From assembly GCA_965153455.1 (NCBI GenBank), contig OZ234500.1:17421579-17485578 (forward strand): 64,000 nucleotides of DNA, given 5' to 3'. This document shows, one piece after another, positions 20,951-33,720 of this stretch. Origin of the DNA: Sphagnum compactum (taxonomy: Eukaryota; Bryophyta; Sphagnopsida; Sphagnales). Positions within the stretch are counted from its first letter, which is position 1; every line of letters begins with the position of its first letter. Both the position numbers and the translations under genes were made by a program. The notes below the pieces were generated by a model. That model saw only the letters and a list, made by a program, of their open reading frames with translations, ran no database searches and was not told the origin of the DNA.

Positions 20951-23900
20951 ACCAAATTTTGGATGGAGATAAGTGCAATCACTCACTCACATGTGTGAGA
21001 GAATGTGTTAAATTTGCACCCCCCATAGTTGAGGTTTTCAAAAGACTGGCAAAAAGAAAAGAAAATGATTGCTTTTAGTTGGCCCGATCCAGGGAATTGT
21101 CACACATAGACTGCTGCTTGTTCATTGATGGGTCACAGGGGATTGGTTCCCGGGAGACATATTAAAATATAAAACTCTCCCATAATGTGCACCGACCAAT
21201 ATTTACTGTTCTATTGGTGAGGGACAGTGTTTTTTTGTTTGTTTTGGGCAATTTTGTGAGGTAGTTGGTTTGCCGATCATCCACAAGAGGACTTAGCCAA
21301 ATTTGACTACACCTTAAAAGAGGACGGTAGAAAAGTTTGGGAATCGTGCGCTACGCATTGGCTACATGCTACAACCTATCTATGAAGGAAGGTGGTTTGT
21401 TTTGTTTTGTAGTTATGAGATCCACCGAACCGGGATGCTTCAGATCGTGTTCTTGGTGTCTTTGGAAAGCTCTCCACCAGGAGGCGCATGGGCTTGGTTC
21501 CATGACATTTGGACTTGCGGTGCAAAAGTTCTTGAATATTGAATGGCTTTTTCACTGGAAATTAAATAAAATTGTAGCTGAAAATTTCGGAGGAATTGGA
21601 ATGTGCCTTTGGTGTTGTTGGAAAGATCTTGATGAGCAGGATTTAATGGAATTTATTTGGTAAGATTTGGATTCAGAATGTGGGAGATATTGATTTTTAA
21701 GTGATTTCTGCGGCTGAATATTCAAATAAATTCCAAAAAAAAAACCAGGTTTTGGAAGGAAAAATCAGTGTGAGGACATGGTGACACTTGGGCCAACAGC
21801 ACAAGACACACTAGTTAACACTAAATTTGAATGCTGTAAATATTGATCTCAACTCAAATACAGTTTATCACTGGAGTTGCTCTAAGTGTAATTGGCCTAA
21901 TGAACTTGTAAAAGCCCATCATGGTTTGTTGTCCTCAAAGGTTTGTAGTGCATCTGTGCACTCACTCTACAAAGACTTATTATGTAACATCAAAACACCA
22001 AAATGTGTAGTTCTATTACCACTGGGAATGAACAGAAAAGAAAGTTTTAAAGAGGAAAATATGCAAACCACCCATGCTTGTTAGCTATGGAATAAGGATG
22101 CAATGGGAAAAAAGCTTCATGCCAAGCCCGCCATCCATCCAATTTGGGTTTAGGTTTCACTGTGGTGACCACGATCAAGCACTGACTCTTGATAAGAATG
22201 AGAACAGATGACTCTTCCTTCCTCACACTTTGTCTTGCTTGTTTGCATCTTGCTTGCCATCGATAGAAGTCACTTGCGGTGATTTTTTTTTTTTTTTTTT
22301 GACACTAAACAAGGACATTGCTTAATCATTTGTGATTTGCTTGAATTTCGTGAGTGTTTTATCATCACATGTCTTGCAACTTTCAATGTTTAGAACTCCT
22401 AAGAATGTATTTGTTTTGAGTATTCAAGTACGCTATCTTGGAGCCCTTGAAACACAAATTTCAACATAGTAGTAAATTCTTGAATCGAACATGATTATGG
22501 CAAAAAATCATTTTGATGGTTTTTGTCACAATTTTTCAAATCCTCATAACTTGCAACAAACACCTTTGTTTTGGCAATACAAGCTTACTATGTTATATTA
22601 CTTGTTGAAAGCTTTTGGTGATTCAAGGGTCACTTGATTTAGACATGTTTTGATTCTCTTAAATCTCATTTTAAAATATTAGTATTCTTTGGGATTCCTA
22701 ATCCCCAAGTGGAATAATTTTTGAAGTATTTTTAAGAAGGCATGTGAAATTTTTATTATTTTCTGAAAGGATTTAATTAGTTTATTCTAAAAGGGAGTTG
22801 GTGGTTTGAGTGTAGTCACTAAAGTAGGAGCTAAGTTCACTTGAAAAATATTTTAGAAGTATTTTGAAGAGGTATGTGAGAGATATGTGACCGAGGTGCC
22901 ACCTTATTTGAAGGAAAAGAATGATTGCCACAACTAACTTGAGGGATGGTTCTAGAGTGTTGGAGAAAGGGGAAGATATTGGCATTGTTTTCCAAGTTAG
23001 TTTTGATGATGGTTTGGAGCTTCAAATGGAGTAGAGGTAAAGAGTAGCAAGTTAGGAAACCTTTAGTCTTTACCACCTACCTTCATATTTTGCCCATGTG
23101 TGTGTTGGGAGATGTGCTTCGAAATTTTGGAATACAAGATTTCCATGTGGTTTTGGAGTGGGAATCCAATCAATGAATTGTGTGGATATGAATATTGTTT
23201 GTGTGTGATTGTAGCATTTCTAAAGAATTTATAGGTAAAACCTAAAAATGGGCACTCTACCATGCTAGCATAGTCCAAGGGGAAGGCATTAATTATCTAG
23301 TTCCTTTTTAGGTTTGGCATTGGGGTGTGGAATACTTATTTTATTTTTCAATATCCACATTGGCAATGAAAAATAATTTATAAAATGTCAGCAATAAATA
23401 TAAGCAGCTTCTTTGGTAGTTTTTTTTACTTTGAACCTCTAACATGTAAAATACCTTTTACAACATTTTTTATTGTTTTTCTTTTTGAAAAAATGATCAA
23501 ATATAATGTTCCGCCAAATTATAGGATTTAAAAAAATTGTCAATTATTGGATACCTGCTCTAAAGTGGTGGATTGACATGAAGCAAGAAGCTCTTGGTCT
23601 TTTGTCCCATTGGCTTGTAATTTCCTTAAATTTTAACATTTCATACAAATACCTTTTTAAAATCTCATCATTTTCAAAAACATTAATAAAAAGGTATAAT
23701 GATATTATAGTTCTAAGGAAGGGCAACTACCCCTTGTAATCTTTTTCCATCTTGTGTGTGTTTCTATTTGGTTCCCATTTTTTATTCGATTTTGAATTCT
23801 TCTTTTTAGGTGGCAATACTAATAAAGTTATTTGGAAATATTTTATTGCTACAAAGTAGATTGTCATTAACTATTAAGATTACAAACACTTTGTCTATTT

Positions 23901-25500
23901 TTTTTAAAATTAATTTAAGTATGTAGTTTTAGTTGTATTTTTTTGTTTTTCACATACCTGACAATTACAAAAGATCTAGATTGGAATTGTTGGGCCCCTT
24001 GTTTGAGAGTTACATACATTCCCAATTAAAATGAAATTGTGTTTAACTTTATTTCTTTCATGCCACAACTTGGGCTTATTCTCAACCCAAGACACCTTAT
24101 TTTCTCCCAACTTTAATTGCAAACTCAAAATTAGGGTTGTGACAACCTTCATGCCTTATTAACTTATTGAATGTTACATAAACAATTGATGATTTCATTG
24201 ACATTCCCACATAATTTGATCTACACTTCATGTTCTACAATTACTTTTACATTGTTAAATTAGTTCTCATTCCATAATTATATTGTATGATATATATAAT
24301 CATGTAAGGTTCAAGGGTTTATAGATAAAGTTGAATATGTTAAAGAAAATCTTAATCTTATGTTACATTTCTCGGTGATTTTCTTGTAATGCAAAATACA
24401 TGCATAATCACTATAACAAAACTAAGATGCATTCCATGATTATATTCATCGTTCCAAATGAAAATTATGACATGTTATTACATAAGTGTATTGTCCCATC
24501 ACATGTGACCAAAAACACGAATATAATGGTTGATTTTTTTTTAATGAATGAAATCACATTTCACACATACTAATGATTGCAATTTTCAATTGGTTTCAGA
24601 AAATGCTATGTTTTATTGTTAAATGAATCCTTCCAAAAAAACATTTTTAGTCATTCCATATATTGCATAATCATTATAAATGACTCTATATAATCGCCTT
24701 TAGTGTATCATTTGACAACGTCACATATGACATGAAACCAAGTTTAGAATTATGATTACTTGAGATAAAATTTTGATAGATGTCAAATTTTATTCATTTA
24801 ATAAATTGAAGAAAGAAGTTTTTGAAAATTTGAAAATTTGAAGAATGAATAGCATTCAATATTGAATAGTCATTTGTGTAATTAATGATTTCCTAACTAG
24901 AAAATGACTTCATTTCAAAATATGTTTGTTTTAAAGTTGGTTTTTTTTAAATGAAAATCAAAATTTATATTTATTAAATACTTTGTATAAACCCAAAAAA
25001 AAACTTGTGAATTTTCATTTTAAGAATGCCAATTTACAATTTATGTCAAGAATTTTTTCTTTGAATACATATTTTTAATTTTTGGAATCAAACAAATAAT
25101 TCCAAATTTCCAAGGTCCAAGGAAAAACACCTTTAAGAAATTGTATATTCATGGGTAAACCATAAGACTTGTATGTTCTTGGAAAACATAGTTTTTTTTA
25201 GATTTTGGTCAGTAAATTATTGGTATTTGCTTTTAATGTGTTTTTAAAAACCAACTAAAATATGTCAATATATTATGGATACATAGCAAATGATGTTTAA
25301 AGAAAATTTAATCATGAATAAATGAAATTCTAAATCTAGATTTGATATATGACCAATATATTACATATAAATCAATTTTTTTACATAAAATATTTTAAAT
25401 ATTTACAAATAAAGTACAACTTTAGATGTACAAATTCACATGAACAACCTAAATGTGAATCAATAATGTGACCTCCATTTGGTCAATAACATGGGTTTCA
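20951..25500. other. Long AT-rich intergenic stretch, no gene seen
   Basis: The frame 21337-21663 (plus, 108 codons) has two Trp/Cys-rich segments but matches nothing I know and lacks supporting signals. The rest is AT-rich with homopolymers (T run near 22282). A CACTATAAC word near 24409 resembles a CACTA-type end, but I found no partner. Confidence 0.4.
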
Positions 25501-25501
25501 A

Positions 25502-26003
25502 TTCACTAATTATCTTTGTGTTCACTCTCCTCATTAATAATGAATGTCCTCGAAACCACTAAAACATGAATGGAATGTTAAAAATATTGCACCCATATTT
25601 TCTTGTAATTTAAACTAGTGTTGACAAGTTCTTTAGTTTGGAGTGCCAATGCAATTCAAGTTATTGTTACCTAAACTTGAACTAAGATGCTTTTGGTGGA
25701 ACTAACACACGAACTAAATCATGAAACTACTTTTGCTAGAAGTGGAATCAAGTTCACTAATTATCTTTGTGTTCACTCTCCTCATTAATAATGAATGTCC
25801 TCGAAACCACTAAAACATGAATGGAATGTTAAAAATATTGCACCCATATTTTCTTGTAATTTAAACTAGTGTTGACAAGTTCTTTAGTTTGGAGTGCCAA
25901 TGCAATTCAAGTTATTGTTACCTAAACTTGAACTAAGATGCTTTTGGTGGAACTAACACACGAACTAAATCATGAAACTACTTTTGCTAGAAGCGGAATC
26001 AAG
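25502..26003 (+). repeat. Near-perfect 251-bp tandem duplication
   Basis: Unit 1 is 25502-25752 and unit 2 is 25753-26003, both starting TTCACTAATTATCTTTGTG. The only difference I noticed is T versus C in GAAGTGGAATC/GAAGCGGAATC near the end of the unit. There is no coding sequence inside. The high identity points to a recent event. Confidence 0.9.
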
Positions 26004-26669
26004 TTGAAATTTGAAGAAAAAAATCTTGAATATATGTTCAAGTTTTTTAATTGAAGCAAGCTAAACTTTATAGGTAATTAATCGGTTTTAATTAATTGTT
26101 GAACTTTTCACCTATGCATCTTCAATATTAATTTGGTGTAAAACTCTATACCTATATAATTTGCAATCTTGGGAATGTGGTGTGTACAGAGAATTGGAAT
26201 CAAATTTCAAATTGGGCTTGATAGTTTTTGAATTTGAAAACTTATGCCAAACCATTATCACAAGGTTGAAAAATATGAAAAATTGGGCTCAAACTTGCAT
26301 CCCAAAAAATGTCAAAAATTGTGATTGAAGGTTCTTTTTAAAAGGAATAATTAGCCAACATTCGTTTAAAGACCACCATCCTATTCATGATAATAAGAAC
26401 ACTTGTGTTAAGAATTGGGATTGGCATTTCATGCACTATAATTATCCACCTTGGTGTCCATGAATTATAGGGCTTCACAAAATGTTATGTTGGCACAAGG
26501 TTTACATGAACATAATTGTTTGAAACATATGGATGGATTGCGATCTTGCTTGCATATAACTTTGTTACAATTGGGGCAAAACTATCCAAGCTAAAAACAT
26601 GTGCATTGGGAGGTTTCGTAAGTGGGTCAAAAGGGTTCTTAGTTGGTTTAGGGTTTACACTTCACAAGT

Positions 26670-26995
26670 GACGAGTGTTGTGACCCGTGGCTACACCACT
26701 CCAGCCACTCGTGGCACCTCGCCCGGCCCCCCGCAACGCCGCAACGGCTGCCCTGGCCGCTGTTTTTTTTGGCCTCTCTGAGGACCTCGTTTCAGGTCCC
26801 CAACGACGGGTTTTCTTTCTAGGAACCTCGTTTCAGGTCCGTCTCGAGGTCTGGACCGGGTACTGGCCACCTCGGTTCATGGCAATTTTTAAGAATTTGC
26901 TTTTCAAAAATGTTTCCCAATTGCCCTAACTGCCGTCGGTTCCGACGTAATGTTAAAACGCAGAACGTCTTGTGACACACAGACGAACACACAGA
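26670..26995. other. GC-rich island in AT-rich DNA, possible retroposon fragment
   Basis: About 300 bp is strikingly richer in G and C than its surroundings (for example CGCCCGGCCCCCCGCAACGC). It contains a repeated phrase (CCTCGTTTCAGGTCC at about 26785 and 26825) and ends in a stretch with ACACAGACGAACACACAGAC and TTTTATATATAG. Such ends recall the 3' part of LINE/SINE-type retroposons, but I recognise no family. Overlapping open frames exist but carry no domain. Confidence 0.45.
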
Positions 26996-28350
26996 CACCA
27001 CGTTTGCTTTTATATATAGGATTATTAATGGACAACCACATGCAAGCGAGTGCATGGGGAGCATGGTTTATATTAGGTACCCTATCAAAAGGACAAAGGT
27101 TTCATTGATTGTTGAGCAAAAGTGTAATTCAAAATAACGAATGAGGTTATTGGTAGGTGAACATAATGGATGGCATGTTATGTTAGAATTACAACCCAAC
27201 ACCCATGAATGCACCACCGATTGGAAACTCGTTATGACTCAATTGTGGATGAATGATAATTGAACTATAGAAGTTCCACTTTGGTAACCTATTTTATAAC
27301 TCCCTTCACATTACCAAAGTAATTACCTATGTAAGTGGCTAAGCATCATAGGTAAGGATGTAGGGAATGAAATGAATATTTAATATTTTGGTAGGTAGGA
27401 AAGGCACTTGGTGACTATTACATAAGTAATGCTAATGGATGTTTAATATAAAACTAATCACAATGGTAAGCTATGAGATAATAATATAATGAAAACATGT
27501 TTCTTGTCCATACACCATTCATTTTGCGTGGTGCCTTCAACATTTTGTTTCCCTTTAACGATTACATTGTAACAAGGGTGTGACCAAAAGGTTTTAACTC
27601 GATGAATGCGAAGGGCGAAACATTTAAAATTTAAATGTCATGTTTTCTTTGGGCAACATGTTTGAGATTAGTGACTGATGTGAACTTGCAAGAATTTGTC
27701 CAAAGAAAAAAAAATGGTGAAACAAAAAATAAAAATGAAAAAGGACATGGTACCGAGGTTTGATTTTTTGGGGGGGATGGGGGATTCCACAATTTTTTAC
27801 ATGAAAAATATGATTTCAACCTACACAAAGGATTTATTATTAAAAATGGCCCAAATTTGCCGTATTTTGTAAAAAAAGATTCCAAATTGTTAAATTTGTA
27901 TCATAGGTTTCATTATGTAGTCAATAATATACATTACGCCAAAACTTCCAATCTATGACTAGTTTTATACAGTTACAAGTGGCACAAGCAACTAAAAATG
28001 ACATAAACAATAGGTTTAATTCAACTACAAATGGCATAAATGATTAGTCTAATAAAAAAACAACTAATCATAGAATGGTATTTTTGGCATAGTGATATAA
28101 GGGTGTTTATTAACCAAGTTCATTTTTATTTTTTAATGGTCATGATTTCTTCTATATCAGAAAAATGAGAAAAACACACACACAGAGATTTGGTATTAAA
28201 TCATTGAAGGTAAAATAAAAACTAATTATTTATATTCAAAATTGATCAATGCAATTTTTCTATAATGACATGGTTGTATTTTTTTATTCTAAATTTTTGT
28301 GTTAATAAAGGTTTATATGTGTTTATATATTTTGCAGTTATAATTTATAT
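26996..28350. other. AT-rich intergenic DNA, no gene seen
   Basis: No coding sequence was recognised. A short G run and a TTTTTTGGGGGGGATGGGGG-like stretch occur near 27765-27785. Confidence 0.4.
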
Positions 28351-28354
28351 CATT

Positions 28355-28490
28355 ACATGAGGTGGTGGTTGAATGGTAAAAAATTTTGGTTGTGGATGAG
28401 GAAATGAAGGTTCAAACTTCATTTTAAGCATGTTGTGTCATCATGATGAAATGCCATAATTTTGCCAAACCTAAAAAAAAATTTCAATAA
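28355..28490 (+). repeat. Possible tRNA-derived SINE fragment
   Basis: An A-box-like TGGTTGAATGGTA (about 28367-28379) is followed about 40 bp later by a B-box-like GGTTCAAACTTC (28409-28420), which is the spacing of an RNA polymerase III promoter. An A-rich run follows near 28471-28482. It does not fold as a normal tRNA by eye, so a SINE remnant is the best guess. Confidence 0.3.
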
Positions 28491-29329
28491 TGGAATCAAA
28501 AGTCAAAGGCAACTTTGGATTCATTCATGGTTTAATAAATTTTTAAAAAATATAATAATCATTTTAAAGCTAAATTAATATATGTCACCAAATAGTTTGT
28601 CATCTCAATCATTTTAGATAACCAAGTACGTCAACCAGTAACTTTAATCATTTTAGTTATTTTGGACAATCGCTTCAATAAAAGAAATCAAATTTTTAGC
28701 ACCAATGGTTGGTCCAATCTAATTGAGTGTCCTTTGTCTATTTTCACTGAAATTTCAATCCTAAAAACTAGCATAAAAACAAACATTTATAGTAGTGTAG
28801 GTGGCTTGGACTAGGTATGTAACCTAGGTTTGGTGTGTAAGTACTTTAAGTAATATATATGTAACTAATAAAATACGTCCAATAATTTTGTTATGTATGC
28901 GGTTTACATAGTTTATAAGTAGCCTAAATATAGGTAGTTAGGATAGGCTATTTACATACATTAGATAATGTGTAACTAAATAATTAGGTATTAATTTTCT
29001 CGTAACTAACTCTTACATTAACCTAATTGATGTAGTTACCTTTTAAATTACCTACCTAATTGCCTAAATAGTGTACCTATTTAACTACTTAGTAATAATG
29101 TTGTATGGGATAAAAACTTATAGTGTTGTATGGGTAGTGAAAATCTTTCTTTTCCCAAAAGTTTATCCCATATTGTTTGTCATGCTTTCAAACAAATGTA
29201 AACATTATAAATGGGTGCACTACAAACATTCAAACTATGAAGAGTATATTTTTTAAATGTTTTTTGAGGCCAATAAAAAAGGTTGGGTTCAACTTTAAAG
29301 GTTAAACTCAAAATGAAATAGGATTACTC

Positions 29330-29600
29330 TAGTTAGGTGCCATGTGACTAATTAGGTCTAATTTAAGTGCCACATCATTTAGGCTTAACCTAACTGCCAT
29401 ATGGTTTAATTTAGGCCCAACTTAAGTGTTAGGTGGCTTAACCCATGCCTAATTTAAGTGTCATTGGGCTAGCCTACACTTAATCTATGTGTCTCATGGC
29501 CTAGCCTAAATTTAGGTGCCACATGGCATAACTTAATTTATCTCTAAGTGGTTTAACCTAGGTGCCACGTGGCTTAACTTAACATAGGCTAGCTAGCTTT
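29330..29600 (+). repeat. Degenerate short-period repeat (TAAGTGCCACATGG-like)
   Basis: The phrase TAAGTGCCACATGGCTTAAC recurs with changes about every 30-35 bp, as AGGTGCCATGTGACT, AAGTGCCACATCATT, CTGCCATATGGTTTAA, GTTAGGTGGCTTAAC, GTGCCACATGGC and GTGCCACGTGGC. The interval is an old minisatellite. Confidence 0.6.
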
Positions 29601-29754
29601 AAATGACATGTGGTGAACGGATGCAAATTAAGATGGCCATATGATGGTGACACATGGTTGTATGAATTGGCTACCAAAATGGCTGAATTGACCAGTAGAA
29701 ATGTTGGTAGAACAATTAGGTGAAAACATTTATTGGTAAAAAAGACTGTTGGGT

Positions 29755-29907
29755 CAATTTGGACACATTGTCAATTTCAATAATCAAATTGTACATGTTC
29801 AAATTGACTTGTCCAAAATAACCAATTGATCAAGTTGGTAAATGTGCAAAATGTGACCTTTTTTATTAAAAAATTTAGTTGAAAAAACCATGATTTCTTG
29901 TAATATT
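29755..29907 (+). repeat. Dispersed repeat, partner of the copy near 58.0 kb
   Basis: It shares with 57990-58123 the order AAATTGACTTGTCCAAAATA, ATCAAGTTGG and a terminal ACCATGATTTCTTGTAATA. The copy at 58 kb ends in a CACTA-type TTTTTTGTAGTG. This copy's end is mutated. Confidence 0.45.
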
Positions 29908-30485
29908 AGCAATTCAACACAAACATCAATCATGAAACCAATCCAAAAATGCAATCGATTTGGATGATCTTTCAAACTTTTTGGCACGTATTTTTCAACA
30001 TTCTCAAATCATCAACCTCAATGATTCTTCAAATTTCACAACACCTATGAAGAACAACAACTGACCAACATTTAGCATGGTGACATCCCTCAAGAGTACA
30101 AAAGTCAAGAAGAAACAAACAATAGTATTCATGTTGATCATCAAGGCCATATAAGATAAACATAACAAGATCCATGTGGATGCCATGAACTCGATCAACA
30201 TTATTTAATTGAACAATGACAAGGATTACACCAAGTTTTAGGAAAAGACCTTCAAGGCGCATTTGAAATATTTTAATGGCAAGGATAACAAAACTTACAA
30301 GATCAAGAAAAATATGATGAGTTATATAATGTTTCCCACCTTCAACAAGGATAAAACATAAATGTTCCCTCGTTAACTCACATTTTTGAATCTTCATATG
30401 ATAAGTAGCCAATGTTGAATAGTCAAAATACAAATGAAGAGTAAAGATGTTGTAATTAATGTGAAAAAAAAAATCAATTAGACTA

Positions 30486-31085
30486 CCATTTGAGTTAGAT
30501 GAAAACCAATTTAATAATTTGTGTGAAGAATAATTATAAATAGTTTTGTTAAACATACCATTTGAGCTAGGTGAATTCAATGCAACAATATAATTGAAGA
30601 CTTGACCATTTCAATTTTAAAAACATTGCCATTTAAGCTCAATGAGTTCAATGCAACAATTCATTTGAAAAGTTGATCATTTTATATTACAATTTGAGCT
30701 AGGTGAATTCAATGCAACAATTCATCTAAATACTTGACCATTTTAATTTTAATCAACATATCATTTGAACTAGGTGAACTCAATGCATCAACTCATTTGA
30801 AGATTTATCCATTTCAATTTCAATTAACTTACCAATGGAACTAGGTGAATTCAATGCAACAATTCATTTGAAGGTTTGACCATTTTGGTTTTAGTGAGAT
30901 TGCCATTTGAATTATCTGAATTCAAAGCAACAAGTTGTATGAAAGCTTGACCATTTTTATTTTTATCATATTGCCATTTGAGCTAGGTGAATCCAATGTA
31001 ACAATTCATTTGAAGACTTGACCATTTCAATTTTAATGATATTGCAATTTATGTCAAGCAAAATCAATTCAACAATTCATATAAA
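30486..31085 (+). repeat. Minisatellite of about nine 70-bp units
   Basis: The phrase CCATTTGAGCTAGGTGAATT, then CAATGCAACAATTCATTTGA and AGACTTGACCATTT recurs about nine times with 60-75 bp spacing. Units differ from one another, so the array is old. Open frames across it (for example on the minus strand up to 30580) are by-products of the repeat. Confidence 0.85.
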
Positions 31086-31359
31086 GAAAAAAATTCAATT
31101 TAAATCATATAAATGTTTTCAACTTTCAATTCAATTCAAAAATAGTTTCTACATTATTTGCATGTTTATATATTCCTTGAAAATGTTTAAGGAACTAATC
31201 ATTGGTTAGATCTTAAAAATTCCTTACCTTCTAAAGTAGGGCAATTAATTAAATCTTGGATTCATTGTATTATTTCAATGTTGTCTTGTTGCACCTTGAT
31301 GATCTTCATGTTCCAACTAAAGCATTAAAACATTCACATTGACATCCCACCTATCCAAA

Positions 31360-31945
31360 ATGAAATTATATGCATGCAACAAGTAACAACATCAAGTAGG
31401 AAGATGATATGTAGATTATTTTTCAACAACAATTCTTTGAATGTCTTCTTTAATATGCCAGAGGCATTTTCAACTACATTTTCCCCCATGAGAAATACTT
31501 GTTGTGAAATATTTTAAAAATATAATGTATTACATTTACATTTTGCTTATGGGGAATCATAAGCAAGGGTAGAAGTGGACAATCCTTTTCCTCTAAAATG
31601 TAGGGGCAAATGCCACCTTGTGATCCATGCTCAAGGTTGAAAAGGCCATTGTAGGTTGCCTTTGGTAGAAGCTAGAATCTTGGAGAATGTTGTAATTGCT
31701 CATAGATTTTGGTAGTCCCACAAAAACATCTCAAAAATGTTTTTCATGATCAACTAGTTGCAAATATATGTTGTGAGCTTTGGACTTGTAGGAGTAGTTT
31801 GAAGCAAAAGCACCCTTGGACTTCTATGTCTAAATTTGTGTGTAGTCAATTGCCCCATGAACATTAAAGGAGACCATATCAAGCTTTGAAGCTTGCCATG
31901 ACTTAAAACATTTTTTCCACCTATAGCTAATGAATTTGGCTTCTA
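31360..31945 (-). pseudogene. Decayed PIF/Harbinger (DDE_Tnp_4) transposase
   Basis: Read on the minus strand, the order of motifs is that of plant Harbinger transposases: NVHGAIDYTQI (usually GAIDGTHI), KGAFASNYSYKSKAHNIYLQ, LVDHEKHF and DVFVGLPKSMSNYNILQDSS (usually the DVFVGLPGSMNDARIL region), then after a frame change GENVVENASGILKKTFKELL. Several stop codons (near 31840, 31760 and 31560) and at least one frameshift break it, so it cannot make a working enzyme. The DDE region is damaged: the expected acidic residue after SMND is changed. The family call is strong. Confidence 0.82.
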
Positions 31946-32555
31946 AACATAATGTTAACTATAAAAACAAAATCATATAAGATCATGTTGACAAAAGACT
32001 TTTCAACACAAACATTTCACTACATTAAGAGTAATTAGGCCATGGGGAAGTTTGAAAAGAGAATAGGCAACTCAAATGCCAATGACAATAAACTTGTATT
32101 TGGTTTTTTTTTTTCCAATTAAAGTCATAATGTTTCCATGATTTGCGAAACAACCTTCATGTTTGCTTGAAAATGTTTGACCCACCTTTTGATCATCATA
32201 TTATGGCATTATAAAATTCGAGTACCAAACAATACTTATGGTCTTCACCTTGTTGTTCATCTTCATCGTCATCAAGACTTTGAAATTGCAAAACCTTTTG
32301 AATTGACACAAGACCATGGTAGTCCTCTTGGCTTGGAACAAAAACTTGTTGATAGATGGCAAAAAATCTCCCATAGAATCCAAGGTCTCATTCTTGATTT
32401 CAAAGCAAAGAATTAGAAACTCTTGCAATTTCATGATGATTTGAAAAATTTGGATTAGCAAACAAATTTCTACTAGCTTATCACAACCAAGATGCAAAAT
32501 GTGAGAAAAAGCAAAAACACAAACAAGATAGGAAAGAGAAAGAAACAAAGATTGT
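31946..32555. other. Probable remainder of the Harbinger element, no intact gene
   Basis: The minus-strand frame 32572-32201 (123 codons) lies upstream of the transposase remnant in its own orientation and could be a relic of the element's N-terminal or accessory part, but I recognise no motif in it. No terminal inverted repeat was found. Confidence 0.3.
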
Positions 32556-32559
32556 TGTT

Positions 32560-32960
32560 GTAAGAACACCAAAGAATGTTGTTGCGAGAATGTGCACTAC
32601 AATGCTATAAAAGCTTGAAACACACCTAGACAAGACAAAGGAAAAAGAGATTGGCACTCATAGAATATGGGTTTTTTTACAACAACTTTCAATTGTGAGA
32701 GCTTTGATTACGAGCATGGAGGGTAATGAGATATAACACCAAAAATGCCATTGCAAGACATTGCAATATTGTAAAAGCTTGAAGCACACAAAGATAACAC
32801 AAAGGAAGAAGATGTTAGCTCTTAAAGACAATGCTTTTTCTAACAACAACAACCTTTAACAATAGTGAGCATGGAGGGTAGTTAGACGAAACACCAAAAG
32901 CACCAATACAAGAACTTGGAGAAAAACCTTGCAATGTTACAAAAGCTTCAAGTTTTGAGA
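32560..32960 (+). repeat. Imperfect tandem repeat of about 180 bp, two and a half units
   Basis: The phrases AACACCAAA, CAATGCTATAAAAGCTTGAA or TAAAAGCTTGAAGCACAC, GAGCATGGAGGGTA and AACACCAAAAG recur in the same order from about 32565, 32735 and 32890. No coding sequence is evident. Confidence 0.6.
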
Positions 32961-33610
32961 GATGAAGAAAAGAACCTTAACATGCCTTGTCAACAAACAC
33001 TAACCTGACTTTTTGTTGGAAATTTCATCATTAATTGTAAGTCTAAACGCACCTTAAGTTGAAAATCTTAATGATCTAGAGCTAAATTATAAATAATTCT
33101 TCAGCTACCTACAACATATAAAATATGTGAAGTGAGAATGGATGAGTTTGGTAAAGTGGTAAATGGCCAAGATTGATGATTCCTTGTCATATTTGAAGGA
33201 CCACAAATGGGTTTTCAAAAGATGCATCCATGATGGGATGCTAAGATTGAGAGGGAGAGAGTGTTTGTGGAAAAGCACACAAAATTGAGTGGCCTCATCT
33301 CTTGAGCCAGTGGTGGGCTCCTGACTAATATTATTGTCTCTCAAGTAGTAGTTCTTCCTTGGTGTTGGTTGTAGTTGGGGAGGGGACCTCCATGGTCACC
33401 ATATGCCCTTTTTTGTCTCAAAGTTTTGTGTCCTTGAGAGGAGGTGTCAGCCATTTGCTGTTGTTGGGTCCTCCTTTTCATGCAGCAAACCAAAAAAGGG
33501 TTGCTGAAAAGGTCAAATGAAAAAGTAAACACTTTAGATGGGGGCAAAAGGGGAGAAACAAGAGGTTGTGTTTGGGGTGCTCAATGGCTCATCACAACTT
33601 ATCCATGGCT
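32961..33610. other. Intergenic DNA, no gene seen
   Basis: Two minus-strand frames of 68-79 codons near 33105-33547 carry no motif. Nothing else stands out. Confidence 0.35.
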
Positions 33611-33720
33611 ATCCATATCATGATGATAATCAAGACCATACCCATATCCATATCATGATGATAATCAAGACAATACCCATATCCATATCATGATGATAAT
33701 CAAGACCATACCCATATCCT
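33611..33720 (+). repeat. Three 35-bp tandem units
   Basis: The unit starting ATCCATATCATGATGATAAT begins at 33611, 33646 and 33681, with one C/A change in the phrase CAAGACCATACCC. The flanking TCCTCCTTCTCC run follows. Confidence 0.85.

Noticed and set aside
21337-21663. 108-codon frame with Trp/Cys-rich segments
   Set aside because: No family resemblance; the surroundings look non-coding.
30486-31085. CRISPR-like regular repeats
   Set aside because: Units are divergent, adjoin without unique spacers and sit in plant nuclear DNA; it is a minisatellite.
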